From: Prado023 sp963697345
Lineage (GTDB): Bacteria; Actinomycetota; Actinomycetes; S36-B12; CAIYMF01
DNA length: 64,000 nt
Reading direction: 5' to 3'
Assembly (NCBI GenBank): GCA_963697345.1
Contig: CAVONS010000001.1
Coordinates: 49,233 to 113,232, forward strand
The position numbers and the translations under genes were made by a program. Positions within the stretch are counted from its first letter, which is position 1. Every line of letters begins with the position of its first letter. Below, in pieces: positions 47,256 to 56,745 of this stretch. The notes beneath the pieces were generated by a model. The model was not told the origin of the DNA. It saw nothing but the letters and a program-made list of their open reading frames with translations, and did no database searches.

Positions 47256-47732
47256 CTAGGGCGGAGATGCGGTTCCCCGCGGAGGGCAACGGGAAGGGAC
47301 CCCTGTGACAACATCGCGGGTGCCCATTGACGCGGCCGAGGCCACACGGAACTCGGAGTCCTCCGAGGCCCATGGGATCGTGATCAGGAAGCTGCCAACA
47401 CCCGCGCCTTCCACCAGGGAGGCCGACGCCGCGAAGCCCGCCGATACGGCGCGGCCCGGATCGAGGGTGCTCCCCGGTGACACCAGGACTGGAACAACTT
47501 CCTGCTCCATGGCTGTCACACGCCCCCTGACCCTCAGCCCTTCGGCTGTCTCACGGCACTCAACAACATCCACCCGCCCCAGGGACTGGTCACGCGGCGC
47601 CTGCTCCCCGCCAGCCGCGGCGGCGAACACCACTTGGCCGTCGGGGGTGGAACTGCGGGCTGGGATGTAGGAGATGCCCAGGGCGCCGACCATCACGCCC
47701 ACACCCACAACAACTGATTTGGCCATGGTCAC
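47256..47732 (-). CDS. Exported protein of unknown function, coupled to the upstream membrane protein
   Basis: A 158-aa protein with an N-terminal hydrophobic segment (VVVGVGVMVGALGISYIPA) as a signal peptide or anchor. A beta-rich domain follows (VECRETAEGLRVRGRVTA) and a Pro/Arg tail. It starts at GTG 47732 or ATG 47726; the GTG overlaps the stop of the preceding large membrane protein (GTGA). No family recognised. Coupling suggests it assists or accompanies that membrane protein. Confidence 0.55.
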   Translation of the reverse strand: MTMAKSVVVGVGVMVGALGISYIPARSSTPDGQVVFAAAAGGEQAPRDQSLGRVDVVECRETAEGLRVRGRVTAMEQEVVPVLVSPGSTLDPGRAVSAGFAASASLVEGAGVGSFLITIPWASEDSEFRVASAASMGTRDVVTGVPSRCPPRGTASPP

Positions 47733-49642
47733 GGCTGCCCGCCCTCCAGGTAGCGCAACACCACCACATCCGTTCCTACTGAATCGAGCTCGGCTGCTGG
47801 CTGCGCGGCGACGTCCTGCCAGATGTACCCGACCTCCGGATTCCAGTAACGCGAGGTGACCCCGAGGACGATGAACGCCACATTCAGCTGGCTGAGGCGC
47901 CGGGCCACGAGGGGATCGCCCAAGTTGAGGAGATGGTCGGTGATCGGCTCAGCCAGAAGGGGGTCGTCCGTGAGGTTCGCTTCGAGTGCCAGCCCAGAGA
48001 GCACTGGGACTCGCGCGTACGCAAAGAGATTCGCCGTTCCGTCTCCCTCGAGGTTCAGGACCGTCTGCCCGGGCTCCAGCCTGGACGCCAGGCCCTGCGC
48101 GACAGCGATCGTGTCGCCGGCGCCGGCCAGCGAGGCGCGGAGGTCCGCGCGGCGGGCGGGCACCACCTGGACTGCCAAGCCGACAATGCAGGCCATGGCC
48201 ACTCCGCCGGCAATCAACCGTGCAGAACGATCCGAGCCCTTCTCGATGGCAGCCACCAGCGCCCAGCACGCCGACAGGACCAGGGGAGCAGCGGCCAGCA
48301 GCCCGGCGCGCGAGGCACTCCCGTACCAGGGGGACGTCAGTAGGGCGACGATGCTGGGGAGGCCCGCAACTCCAGATAGGAATGCCAGGACGACGGGCAC
48401 TGCGAAAGCCACGAGGGGGAAGCTGCTCATGTTCTGTTTGGCTGCAATCCAGAATCCCAGGAGACCGAGCGTGACCCAGAACAACGCAACGATCGGCGTG
48501 CCTCCCGGCTGCTGGACCAGCGCCATGGCCAGGGCGGCCGGGATCGACTGGTCGTTCGGCTGGATGTCCCACTCGAACCCGCTCGTCAGGATTGGGGCGA
48601 GCCTCGTACCCATCTCGATGGCCACACCGACACCCACAGCCAAGAACGCCACTGCGAGCAAGATCCACCTGCTTCCCAGGGAGACCCGCCCACGGATGCG
48701 ACGCAGCAGCCCCGGAAGCAAGAGGAGGGCCACGAGGGCCAGCCCGACAGCCTCTGCCACGTGCAGGAAGAAGAGCCCCAACCCGACCATCGCCAACCCG
48801 ATGGTCGTCCCCACCCCGGGACTGTGGTACCAGAGCCAGACCGAGCCGAGGGCAGCCGCATAGAGCGCTGTTCCCACGATCAGGACAACGGACCCGATTC
48901 CGAACGGAGAGGACAGGCTCGGTAGGGCAACGGCGGTAAGGCCAGCCGCCCACGCGAGCAGGGGCGACTGCGGGGACCAGCTACGGGCGAGGCAGATGAG
49001 GGCCAGGGGCAGGGAGATGGCAGCGGCGAGCACTGCCGCGGCCGCAGTGACCGCCAGCGTGTTGCCGTCTGCAGTCGGCAGCACCCAGCCCAGAAGGATG
49101 TGCAGCCCCACTGGATAGAAGCCGTCCAGCTCAACGGGATCGGAGACCGGGGAAGACCGCCAGAGCATCGAGAAGTCCGAGGACCGCGTCCAGGCGACCT
49201 GAGCCACGACGTAGGCGTGGTTCTTGAAGTCCCGGTTCGGCAGGTACAACCCGTGCCCGATCAGCGAGAGGGTCCATGCCAGGGCACCCACGGCCACGAC
49301 GACGGCGGGTTGCGCCGCCCGCTTCACGGAACTGGTGATCGCCCACGTCTCGCCCGTCCGCACCCAGGCTCCCACCCACAGGGCGCCGGCGAGGACAACC
49401 AACTGCCAGGGGGCCAGGGGAATACCCAGTGCACCCATCAGTCGCGCACCCATCGACGCGACGACGATGGACAGAAGTGGGGCAGTCGCGATCCGATGTA
49501 TCCACTGGGCATGGGATGGCGCCGGCAGGAGCCACGCGATCGGCAGGCCGACCCCATACATCGCCAACGCGCCGAGGGCGATTCCAGCAATCGTGGCGGA
49601 AATGCTCACCGCACAACTCGCAATCGCGTTCCCATGGTTCAC
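47729..49642 (-). CDS. Large polytopic membrane protein, DUF6541/arabinofuranosyltransferase-like
   Basis: A 637-aa protein with about 13 transmembrane helices. Motifs include LPNRDFKNHAYVVAQVAW in the first large outside loop and the SDPVELDGFYPVGLHILLGW segment. Both are typical of actinobacterial DUF6541-type membrane proteins that resemble GT-C glycosyltransferases. The C-terminal about 130 residues are extracytoplasmic (GQTVLNLEGDGTANLFAYAR, NPEVGYIWQDV). The likely role is transfer of a sugar from a polyprenyl carrier outside the membrane; donor and acceptor are unknown. The ATG at 49642 has no strong ribosome-binding site. Confidence 0.7.
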   Translation of the reverse strand: MNHGNAIASCAVSISATIAGIALGALAMYGVGLPIAWLLPAPSHAQWIHRIATAPLLSIVVASMGARLMGALGIPLAPWQLVVLAGALWVGAWVRTGETWAITSSVKRAAQPAVVVAVGALAWTLSLIGHGLYLPNRDFKNHAYVVAQVAWTRSSDFSMLWRSSPVSDPVELDGFYPVGLHILLGWVLPTADGNTLAVTAAAAVLAAAISLPLALICLARSWSPQSPLLAWAAGLTAVALPSLSSPFGIGSVVLIVGTALYAAALGSVWLWYHSPGVGTTIGLAMVGLGLFFLHVAEAVGLALVALLLLPGLLRRIRGRVSLGSRWILLAVAFLAVGVGVAIEMGTRLAPILTSGFEWDIQPNDQSIPAALAMALVQQPGGTPIVALFWVTLGLLGFWIAAKQNMSSFPLVAFAVPVVLAFLSGVAGLPSIVALLTSPWYGSASRAGLLAAAPLVLSACWALVAAIEKGSDRSARLIAGGVAMACIVGLAVQVVPARRADLRASLAGAGDTIAVAQGLASRLEPGQTVLNLEGDGTANLFAYARVPVLSGLALEANLTDDPLLAEPITDHLLNLGDPLVARRLSQLNVAFIVLGVTSRYWNPEVGYIWQDVAAQPAAELDSVGTDVVVLRYLEGGQP

Positions 49643-49713
49643 CGGAGCCTAGCGGCCACGGTCTCCTACCACTCGGATTCGGTCGTGTGCGGGAGCGCGG
49701 TTCGTGCACACCA

Positions 49714-51393
49714 TCACTGGTTGCTCGACCCCGGATCCGCGGCGCCGGCCAGGCCGTACAGACTCCATCTCCCCTCAGATGCGATCGCTGGTCCGAGTGC
49801 CGTCTCCAGCACCTTCAACTCGGCGTCACCCAAGCCGACGGCGTCCGCGTGCACCGCACAGAAGCCGTCCTCTCGTGCGTTGACCTGCAACTCATCCCAC
49901 GCGACGTCGAAGTACCTGCTGTTCGCGGCCAAGCCCTCCTCAGTCCCGGACACGACACCGAAGCTCCATTCGTACTCGGGGGCATAGAGCGCGATCCACC
50001 AGTGGTCGTAGGCACCCATCCCGAGCTCAGTGAGGCTCCAATCCTCAGGGTTGCGCATCAGGGGCAGTTGCAGGATCGGACACCCGGCGGGCAGCACCCC
50101 TCTAAGCTCGCTGGTGTAGGCATTCGCCGAGCTGTTGAGATCCTCCATCCCGGCCAGGAGGAAGGGTCGGTGGTCCTGACCGACCTGCCATACAAGCGTG
50201 ATCCCGAGCAGGGCAGCCACCCATAGCGCGGCCTTGGGCCGTTCACGCAACCACCTGCGCAGGGCTATCCCCGCGATCACGAGAACAACGAAGACGATCT
50301 CCAGGGAGAGCCGCCCCCAGGCCCGGATCACCGGCGTGACCAGGGAGGAGAAGACCCAGCCGGGCCCCGCAGCGAACCAGATCGAGAACCAGACCAGCAG
50401 CCTGAACCATGGGGTCAGCTCCCCAACCAGCGCGACACGTCCCGGCGAGGGGGCGCGGGTGGGAAAGGGAAGGACGATGAGGAGTGCCAGAGCGGCGAAC
50501 GCAGCGATCACCGCGATGAGGCTGCTGTTCGCTGAGCCCTCAAGTGCCTCAGCAGGCCACCAGGGCCACGGACTGATCAGGCTGGGGAAGTCCCCGGCAT
50601 AGGACAGTGACTCGTCGGCGCTGCGGATGAAGGTGTCTCCCGTGGATGGGCCCCGGGCCGTGGCCGTGAAGGCGACGACGCAGACCCCCAACGTGATGGG
50701 GACTGTGAGGGTCACCAGAAGATCGGGCCACCAAGTCCGCAAGCGCCGCAGCGTGACGATTCGCCACATGAGGACGGGAGCCAGGCCGAGCATCGCGAAG
50801 AAGGCGAAGTACAGGCCGCCCGAACCGACGTAGACGGAGCCGAGGACCGCCAGTGACACCCGTAGCGGTGAATTGGTCCACCATCCGGACCACATGAGGA
50901 ACGTGAGCAGCAGTGCGATCGGCACTGGGCTGTAGTCGCTGAGCAGTACGTGCTGGAACCGCAGGAAGTGCCAAGGCAGAGTGGCCGCGGTGACTGCCAG
51001 GATCATCGCCAGCCAGGGCAACCGCACCGTCGCGTGGAAGAGCAGATAGGAACAGGCGCCAACGAAGAAGAACCCGGCCAGGAACAACAGGTTCACGGCT
51101 GTGAAGGGATCATCCACGACCCACGAGATCGCCTTCAGCACCCCCCAGGACCGGAACTCCGGCATGGGGAAGTGGCCCAGATCCATCCCGAACGGAAAGC
51201 CGACGTCCGGGTTGTGGGACACCCAGCCGAACCGGAGCAGTGTGCTGGCCAGCATGTAGTAGAAGGCTGAGTCGCCCACTCCCCAGGGCAGTCTCAGGCT
51301 CGTCGGTTCCAGGCGGATGGCAAGCGCGGCGCAGGCAAGGGAGAGCAGGCCGGCGACGGCCGCATTGCGCACGATCCGCAGACTGCCGACCAC
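49714..51393 (-). CDS. Polytopic membrane protein, GT-C/YfhO-like
   Basis: About 559 aa with about 11-12 transmembrane helices. After the first helix the outside loop reads GVGDSAFYYMLASTLLRFGW, HNPDVGFPFGMDLGHFPMPE. Acidic residues near the membrane plus later HATVRLPWLAM and PWHFLRFQHV suggest an integral-membrane glycosyltransferase of the YfhO/GT-C kind. The C-terminal about 130 residues are soluble and outside. GTG 51393 with AGAGG 6 nt upstream is the chosen start; the frame is open further upstream into the next gene, but only as antisense-like sequence. Confidence 0.65.
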   Translation of the reverse strand: MVGSLRIVRNAAVAGLLSLACAALAIRLEPTSLRLPWGVGDSAFYYMLASTLLRFGWVSHNPDVGFPFGMDLGHFPMPEFRSWGVLKAISWVVDDPFTAVNLLFLAGFFFVGACSYLLFHATVRLPWLAMILAVTAATLPWHFLRFQHVLLSDYSPVPIALLLTFLMWSGWWTNSPLRVSLAVLGSVYVGSGGLYFAFFAMLGLAPVLMWRIVTLRRLRTWWPDLLVTLTVPITLGVCVVAFTATARGPSTGDTFIRSADESLSYAGDFPSLISPWPWWPAEALEGSANSSLIAVIAAFAALALLIVLPFPTRAPSPGRVALVGELTPWFRLLVWFSIWFAAGPGWVFSSLVTPVIRAWGRLSLEIVFVVLVIAGIALRRWLRERPKAALWVAALLGITLVWQVGQDHRPFLLAGMEDLNSSANAYTSELRGVLPAGCPILQLPLMRNPEDWSLTELGMGAYDHWWIALYAPEYEWSFGVVSGTEEGLAANSRYFDVAWDELQVNAREDGFCAVHADAVGLGDAELKVLETALGPAIASEGRWSLYGLAGAADPGSSNQ

Positions 51394-51491
51394 CCGTGGC
51401 CTCTGGTCCGGGCCCTGACGGAGGTCCGCCTCAGGATGGCCGGGATCGGAGCTGTCCTGTGCCTGCCGAGGTCGTGACCCACCCGCCCCCC

Positions 51492-52415
51492 TCACCCAAG
51501 GAACTCCCGCCACCACCGGTCCACCAGCTCCGGGTGCTCCATCTGCGCCACGTGCCCCGAGTCCGGGATGACCATCACGTGCGCCTCCCGGAACTCCTTG
51601 GTCGCCCGGTGCGCCGCCTTCGGGTCCACGAGCTTGTCCTGGCGCCCGTAGACCAGCAGCGTCGGCGCCTCGACCCGCCCCGCGAGCGCCCACGGCCGCT
51701 CCGGCCCCCGGTCCAGGTACGTGGCCAGCAGGCTCTGCGTCGAGCCCACGAACACCTCGCGCAGCCACGGCAGCTCGTCGCGGCGCCGCGCCTCCTCCTC
51801 GGCCTCGGCCCGCCGCTGCGGGTGCAGCCGCGACGGGTCGGCGAAGCACAGGTCGAACGTGGCCTTCACCCGCTCGTGGGCGCCCACCTTCTGGTAGCGG
51901 TCGAACAGGCCCTTGCCCACCCCCGGCATCGCCATCACCGGGATGTGGATGTTCGACAGCCGCGGCTTCAGGTCCGGCAGAGCGGGCGAGATCAGGGTCA
52001 GGGTGCGCACCAGGTCCGGGCGAAGTGCTGCCACCTGGACCGCCACCGCCCCGCCCATCGAGTTGCCGAACAGGTGCACCGGCTGGCCGGGGAACAGCGC
52101 CTCGATCGTGGCCACCATCGCCCGCGAGTGTGCGGCGATGGAGAAGTCCCCATCGGCCAGCGGCTCGGTCGCCCCGAACCCGGGCAGGTCCGGCGAGACG
52201 CACTCGAGCCGGTCGGACAGCATCTCGGCCAGGTCCACCCAGTTCAGCGAGTTGCCGCCGAGCCCGTGCACCAGCACCGCCGGCTCGTGCGGCCCGGCGC
52301 CGCGCACCGGCGTGCGCCGCACGGCGATCTCCCCCACGGAGGTCGCCAGGAACTCGACGGGGGCGGGGGCGGGGAGCTCCAGCGGCAACTCATCGGCCAC
52401 ACGTTCGGCAGTCAT
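51492..52415 (-). CDS. Alpha/beta hydrolase
   Basis: A 307-aa cytoplasmic protein: HGLGGNSLNW oxyanion loop, nucleophile elbow GNSMGGAVAVQVA, PTLLVYGRQDKLVDP with the acid, and PDSGHVAQMEHPELV with the histidine. This is a classic Ser-Asp-His lipase/esterase-like hydrolase. The substrate is unknown. The ATG 52415 is preceded by TACCCT with a 7-nt spacer, so the transcript is probably leaderless; the frame continues 53 codons further upstream but through the promoter. Confidence 0.85.
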   Translation of the reverse strand: MTAERVADELPLELPAPAPVEFLATSVGEIAVRRTPVRGAGPHEPAVLVHGLGGNSLNWVDLAEMLSDRLECVSPDLPGFGATEPLADGDFSIAAHSRAMVATIEALFPGQPVHLFGNSMGGAVAVQVAALRPDLVRTLTLISPALPDLKPRLSNIHIPVMAMPGVGKGLFDRYQKVGAHERVKATFDLCFADPSRLHPQRRAEAEEEARRRDELPWLREVFVGSTQSLLATYLDRGPERPWALAGRVEAPTLLVYGRQDKLVDPKAAHRATKEFREAHVMVIPDSGHVAQMEHPELVDRWWREFLG

Positions 52416-52422
52416 GGCCTCG

Positions 52423-52428
52423 AGGGTA
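52423..52428 (-). promoter_or_regulatory. -10 element of a leaderless promoter
   Basis: The minus strand reads TACCCT, then 7 nt (CGAGGCC), then ATG 52415. Confidence 0.45.
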
Positions 52429-52470
52429 CGGCCCCAGAACCACGAATCGGAGCCCACCCAGCACATCGCG

Positions 52471-52476
52471 TACCAT
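52471..52476 (+). promoter_or_regulatory. Candidate -10 for the tyrosine-kinase operon
   Basis: TACCAT lies about 120 nt before the ATG at 52595, divergent from the hydrolase promoter. No clear -35 hexamer is present. Confidence 0.3.
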
Positions 52477-52594
52477 TGCCGAGCCACGTCGTGCTCAACC
52501 GCCTCCCGCGGGGGCCCGACGTACCGCCACGAACGCAGACGCAGAACCGGCGCGGGCACCAGCCCGCCCACCACAAGCGCCCAGGGGGAGACGC

Positions 52595-54034
52595 ATGACG
52601 CTGCAGGACTACTGGGACATCCTGCGCCGCTCCTGGCTGCTCATCCTCGGCACGACCGTGGCCGGGGCCGCCGCCGCACTGGGCCTGTCCCTCCTGCAGA
52701 CCCCGATCTACCAGGCGCAGTCGCAGCTCTTCGTCTCCGTGCAGTCCTCCGACGAGGTCTCCGGCGCCTACACCGGCGGGCTCTACGTCCAGCAGCGCAT
52801 CAAGTCCTACGTGACGGTCGTGGACTCCCCCGCCGTGCTCGAGCCGGTCATCGCCGAGCTCGACCTCGACACCGCCTACGGCCCGCTCACCAGCCAGGTG
52901 TCGGCGGTCAACCCGACCAACACCGTGCTGCTCAACGTGCTGGCCACCGACACCGACCCCGCCCAGGCAGCCGCCATCGCCGACGCCACCGCGAAGTCCC
53001 TGGCCGCCGAGATCGTGCGCCTGGAGACCACCGAGTCCGGCAGCAAGCCCGTCAAGGCCGAGATCATCCGCCCAGCCGAGGTCCCGTCCGCGCCGGTCTC
53101 CCCCCGCACCCAGCTCAACATCGTCCTCGGTGCCCTGCTGGGCCTGATGCTCGGCGCCGGCATCGCGATCCTGCGCCGGGTCACCGACACCTCGATCGGG
53201 TCCGCGGCCGACCTCGAGGAGGCCAGCCAGGCCACGCAGCTCGCGGTGGTCACCTTCGACCCGGACGCCAAGACGCACCCGCTGGTCACCCTGCGTGGCT
53301 CGCCGCGCGCGGAGGCGTTCCGGACGCTGCGCACCAACCTGCGCTACGTCGACGTCGACAACCCCCCGCGCAGCGTGGTCGTCACCTCGTCGCTGCCCGC
53401 CGAGGGCAAGACCACCACCGCCTGCAACCTCGCGATCGCCCTGGCCCAGGCCGGCTCGAAGGTCCTGCTGCTCGAGGCCGACCTGCGCCGCCCGCGTGTG
53501 GCCGAGTACCTCGGGGTCGACGGCAGCGTGGGCCTCACCGACATCCTGATCGGCCAGTCCACCAGCAAGGACTCGATCGTCAGCTGGCAGCGTGGCCTGC
53601 TGGACTTCCTGCCCTCCGGCGCGATCCCGCCGAACCCCAGCGAGCTGCTCGGCTCCCAGCAGATGATCGACCTGCTCGCGGAGTTCGCCCGCAACTACGA
53701 CGCGATCATCCTCGACGCCCCGCCGCTGCTGCCGGTCAGCGACGCCGCCATCCTCGCCACGATCACCGACGGCGCGCTCCTCGTCGCCCACTTCGGGACC
53801 ACACGACGCGAGCAGGTGCAGGAGTCCTCCGACGCCCTGCGCCAGGTGGGCGCCCGCATCCTGGGCACGGTCCTGAACTTCGCGCCCAGCTCGCGACGCC
53901 GCGGCGGCTACGGGTACGGCAAGGGCGACTACGGCTACGGCGCGTATGGCTACGTCGAAGCGCCGGGGACCAGCTCGAACGGCCGCACCGTCCTGGGCGC
54001 CGAAGAGGTTCAAGCCCCCAATCACCCGGCCTGA
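52595..54034 (+). CDS. Wzc-type bacterial tyrosine kinase / polysaccharide co-polymerase
   Basis: A 479-aa protein. N-terminal Wzz domain with two helices (LLILGTTVAGAAAALGLSLL near residue 15 and LNIVLGALLGLMLGAGIAIL near 180), connected by an outside loop. Then a BY-kinase domain: Walker A SSLPAEGKTTTACNLA, Walker A' LLEADLRRPRVAEYL and Walker B DAIILDAPPLLPVSD. A C-terminal Tyr cluster GGYGYGKGDYGYGAYGY is the autophosphorylation tail. Such proteins set chain length and export of exopolysaccharide through cycles of autophosphorylation. GGGGGAG precedes the ATG. The DUF4012 gene follows within 3 nt. Confidence 0.9.
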   Translation: MTLQDYWDILRRSWLLILGTTVAGAAAALGLSLLQTPIYQAQSQLFVSVQSSDEVSGAYTGGLYVQQRIKSYVTVVDSPAVLEPVIAELDLDTAYGPLTSQVSAVNPTNTVLLNVLATDTDPAQAAAIADATAKSLAAEIVRLETTESGSKPVKAEIIRPAEVPSAPVSPRTQLNIVLGALLGLMLGAGIAILRRVTDTSIGSAADLEEASQATQLAVVTFDPDAKTHPLVTLRGSPRAEAFRTLRTNLRYVDVDNPPRSVVVTSSLPAEGKTTTACNLAIALAQAGSKVLLLEADLRRPRVAEYLGVDGSVGLTDILIGQSTSKDSIVSWQRGLLDFLPSGAIPPNPSELLGSQQMIDLLAEFARNYDAIILDAPPLLPVSDAAILATITDGALLVAHFGTTRREQVQESSDALRQVGARILGTVLNFAPSSRRRGGYGYGKGDYGYGAYGYVEAPGTSSNGRTVLGAEEVQAPNHPA

Positions 54035-54037
54035 CCT

Positions 54038-55880
54038 GTGGCCGACCCCGAGCCGGGCCCGGCCCAGCACAGCCCAACGGCGGACGCTGCCACCACGTCC
54101 AGCAGCACCCCCCGCCGCCACTGGGTCCTGATCAGCCTGGGTGTCCTCACGCTCGCCCTGCTGGGCGTGACAGCCTGGTTCGGCCTGAGTGCCCGCTCGG
54201 CCTACGCCGAGCTCACAGCGGCCCGCGACGACCTCCTGAGCGCACGCTCCGGCCTGGGTGCCACGGACCTCGGGGCAGCGTCCGCCGGGCTGGAGTCCGC
54301 AGCCGGGCACGCCAGCACAGCCGCCGACCAGGTCGACTCCCCGCTCTGGTCCGTAGCCGCGGCGGTACCGGTCCTCGGGGCCACGCCAGCGGCCGTCCAG
54401 TCCGTGGCCACCGCCCTCGACCAGGCGCTCACCGGCCTGGCGCCGGCCGCGGCAACGCTGCAGGCCCTGGACCCCGACACCCTCGTCACCGGCAAGGGCC
54501 GCATCGACCTGGCCACCCTGCAGGACGCCGCCCCAGCCGTCCGGACCGCCCAGGAGGGCGTCGCCCAGGCCCAGGGCACCCTCGCTGAGGCCCCGTCCCG
54601 GGCCAACGGGGACCTCGTCGTGGCCCAGGTGGATGCGGCCGCCACGGAGCTGGCCACCCAGCTCGACGAGCTCGCGGGCCCCTTGGACACCGCCCTGACG
54701 GCCGCCACCATCGTGCCTCCCCTGCTGGGCGCCGACGGGCCCAGGCGCTACTTCGTGGCGATCCTCAACCCGAACGAGACCCGCGGTACTGGCGGGTTCC
54801 TCGGCCAGTACGCGATCCTGCGCGCCGAGGATGGGCTGATCACCGTCGACGAGGTCGGCAGCAACAGCGACCTGCCCACCCTGCCCACGATGCCCGAGGG
54901 CCTCGGCGAGCAGTACCTCGCCCGCTACGGCGACGACCCCACGCTCGTGGCCAACATGAACCTCTCGCCGCACCATCCCGATGCCGCCACGCTGTGGCTG
55001 GAGTCCTACCGCCTCAAGACGGGCGAGACGCTCGACGGGGCGTTCTCCGCCGACGTCGTGGCCCTCGGCGACCTCGTCACGGCCAGCGGCCAGACCATCC
55101 CGCTGCCTGACGGCGGGTCACTCACCGGCGAGGAGCTCACCGAGTTCGCCCTTCAGGGGATCTACGAGAAGTTCCCGCAGCCTGGCGAGTCCCCCCAGCG
55201 CAAGGCCTACCAGGAGGCCGTCACGACCGCGGCGTTCGACGTCGTCACGGGCGCGCCCAACCGCACGGCCATGGCCTCAGCCCTCGGCCAGGCGCTGACT
55301 GATCGTCGGATCCAGCTGTGGACCGCCGACGAGGCCGCCCAGGCCGAGATCCTCGACGCCGGGCTCGGCGGCTCGCTTGCGGTCGGCGAGGGCCCCAACG
55401 TGGCGTTCGTGGCCATCAACATCTCGGCCTCGAAGCTCGACGCCTTCCTGGAGCGCGAGGTCACCTACGAGGTGGGGCGCTGCCCCAATCCCGAGACGGG
55501 GCTGGTCACCTCGCGGTTCACCGTCGAGCTCACGAATGCGATCCCCGAGGGCACGGTGGTCCCGGAGTACATGATCTCCGGGGCCGAGCGTGGGCCCGAC
55601 GGCCCGGTCAACCTCACGGTCGCGCAGTTCCACCTGCCGCTGGGGGCCGAGGTCGATGAGGTGTTCGTCGACGGGAAGTCCATCGGAGTACGCGAACTTC
55701 GTCGAGCAGGATCGCGAGTCCCTGCTCCTGCTGCTGCGCCTTCCCCCGCGCGAGGCGCGCACTGTCGAGGTCGCCTTCGACGAGCCGACCTCAGACACCG
55801 CCGGCTCGGCACCGATGCAGCCCTTGGCGCAGGCCGCCACACCCACCATCGTCGACGTCGGGTGCACCACCGAGCCGTGA
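54038..55880 (+). CDS. DUF4012 family protein (one +1 frameshift)
   Basis: About 613 aa reconstructed. The start is GTG 54038, with one N-terminal helix (VLISLGVLTLALLGVTAWFG). An Ala-rich coiled region follows, and then the DUF4012 domain, recognised by YFVAILNPNETRGTGGFLG and SPHHPDAATLW. The frame changes at about 55685 (ATCGGAGTAC, one extra G) into EYANFVEQDRESLLLLLRLP, ending with TTEP and TGA at 55878-55880. The length mod 3 is 1. DUF4012 proteins are commonly encoded in actinobacterial exopolysaccharide loci but have no assigned activity. Here it is directly downstream of the tyrosine kinase. Confidence 0.8.
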
Positions 55881-55912
55881 GGCGCCCGGTCGCGAGGTCC
55901 CACGACATGGCA

Positions 55913-55950
55913 AAGGGCGCGCCCTCCGCCGAAGCGATGGACGCGCCCTT
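55913..55950. terminator. Bidirectional hairpin between convergent genes
   Basis: A 9-bp stem, AAGGGCGCG (55913-55921) with CGCGCCCTT (55942-55950), lying 33 bp after the DUF4012 stop and 19 bp from the stop of the leftward gene. Confidence 0.6.
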
Positions 55951-55968
55951 CCAAGCCTGATGGAGCAA

Positions 55969-56370
55969 CTACCTCTTGAGCTTGACCCTGCCCGAGGTGG
56001 CATCGAGGCCCGGTGCGGCAATCGGGAACGCCGTGCCATAGCACTTGACCCGGTACGTGCCCTTCTTGCGGTTCACGACGCGGGTCTCACCGCTGCCCTT
56101 GGTCTTGTAGGTCTTGAGTTGGCGGACCCACCCGCTCTTCGTCTTCTTGTCGATGCGGAAGGTGTAGTAGGCGTTGCCAGCAAGGTTCGGGCCCATGTTG
56201 ACCTTGATCTTGCTCTTCTTCTGCACGGCCTTTGCCTTGCAGGAGACCTTGCCGGGGATGGCCGGGTAGTCGGCCGCCACCGGGCTCACGGACGCTCCTG
56301 CTGTGCCGGCGACGGACAGGGCCAACATCGAGCCGGCGCCGATGGCGACCGCCTTGGTACGAAGATTCAT
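55969..56370 (-). CDS. Small exported protein of unknown function (133 aa)
   Basis: A signal peptide (KAVAIGAGSMLALSVAGTAGA, with an Ala-x-Ala-like site near residue 27) is followed by a Lys-rich, beta-type domain with two cysteines (VSCKAKAV and YRVKCYGTAF). No family recognised. GGGGGAG precedes the ATG at 56370; the longer frame from 56433 lacks these features. The basic character could allow binding of anionic surface polymers; this is speculation. Confidence 0.6.
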   Translation of the reverse strand: MNLRTKAVAIGAGSMLALSVAGTAGASVSPVAADYPAIPGKVSCKAKAVQKKSKIKVNMGPNLAGNAYYTFRIDKKTKSGWVRQLKTYKTKGSGETRVVNRKKGTYRVKCYGTAFPIAAPGLDATSGRVKLKR

Positions 56371-56469
56371 GGGCTCCCCCTTGGGATTGCGATCATACGA
56401 ACTGGCGCAGCGTAACAGCCTCAGGTAGGCCATGCGAGGACCGGTGCCAACAGCACTGGCGGCTGGGTT

Positions 56470-56745
56470 TCATGCAGCGGGCTGCGGTCGCCGCCGCCGG
56501 CTCGAGACCGCCACACTCGCGAGCCCGAGGCTGAGCAGCCCTGCGCCCGCAACGGCCTGGGCCGAGTTGGAATCCGTTGTGCTGGCAGTACTCGAGGCAA
56601 CCGAGGCATCATCACGTGCGAGGGCCGCCTGCACGGACGCCACAGCTCGATCGGAGTCCGAGGGGTTCGCCTGCGCGAGTCCGGGCACGACGAACGCAGC
56701 AACGATCGCCGCAAGGCCAAGGAGCAACAGAGCACCGCGCCGCAT
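56470..56745 (-). CDS. Small surface-anchored protein (91 aa)
   Basis: An N-terminal signal peptide (LLLLGLAAIVAAFVVPGLAQA), a short Ser/Thr/Ala-rich middle (ASVASSTASTTDSNS), a second hydrophobic helix (AGAGLLSLGLASVAVSS) and a terminal RRRR run. The architecture is that of a cell-wall sorted protein, but no LPXTG-type motif precedes the helix, so it is probably a membrane-anchored micro-protein. No homologue recognised. It lies 100 bp left of the next start, facing the other way. Confidence 0.55.
   Translation of the reverse strand: MRRGALLLLGLAAIVAAFVVPGLAQANPSDSDRAVASVQAALARDDASVASSTASTTDSNSAQAVAGAGLLSLGLASVAVSSRRRRPQPAA

Noticed and set aside
51394..52203. N-terminal extension of the 49714-51393 membrane protein over the hydrolase gene
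   Set aside because: The extension is Gly/Pro/Arg/Ala-rich shadow sequence lying on the hydrolase gene; a GTG with ribosome-binding site starts the membrane protein at 51393.
52412..54976. An 854-codon open frame on the minus strand opposite the tyrosine kinase and DUF4012 genes
   Set aside because: Same reason: composition is repetitive Gly/Arg/Asp with no motif, and the plus-strand genes are well-defined.
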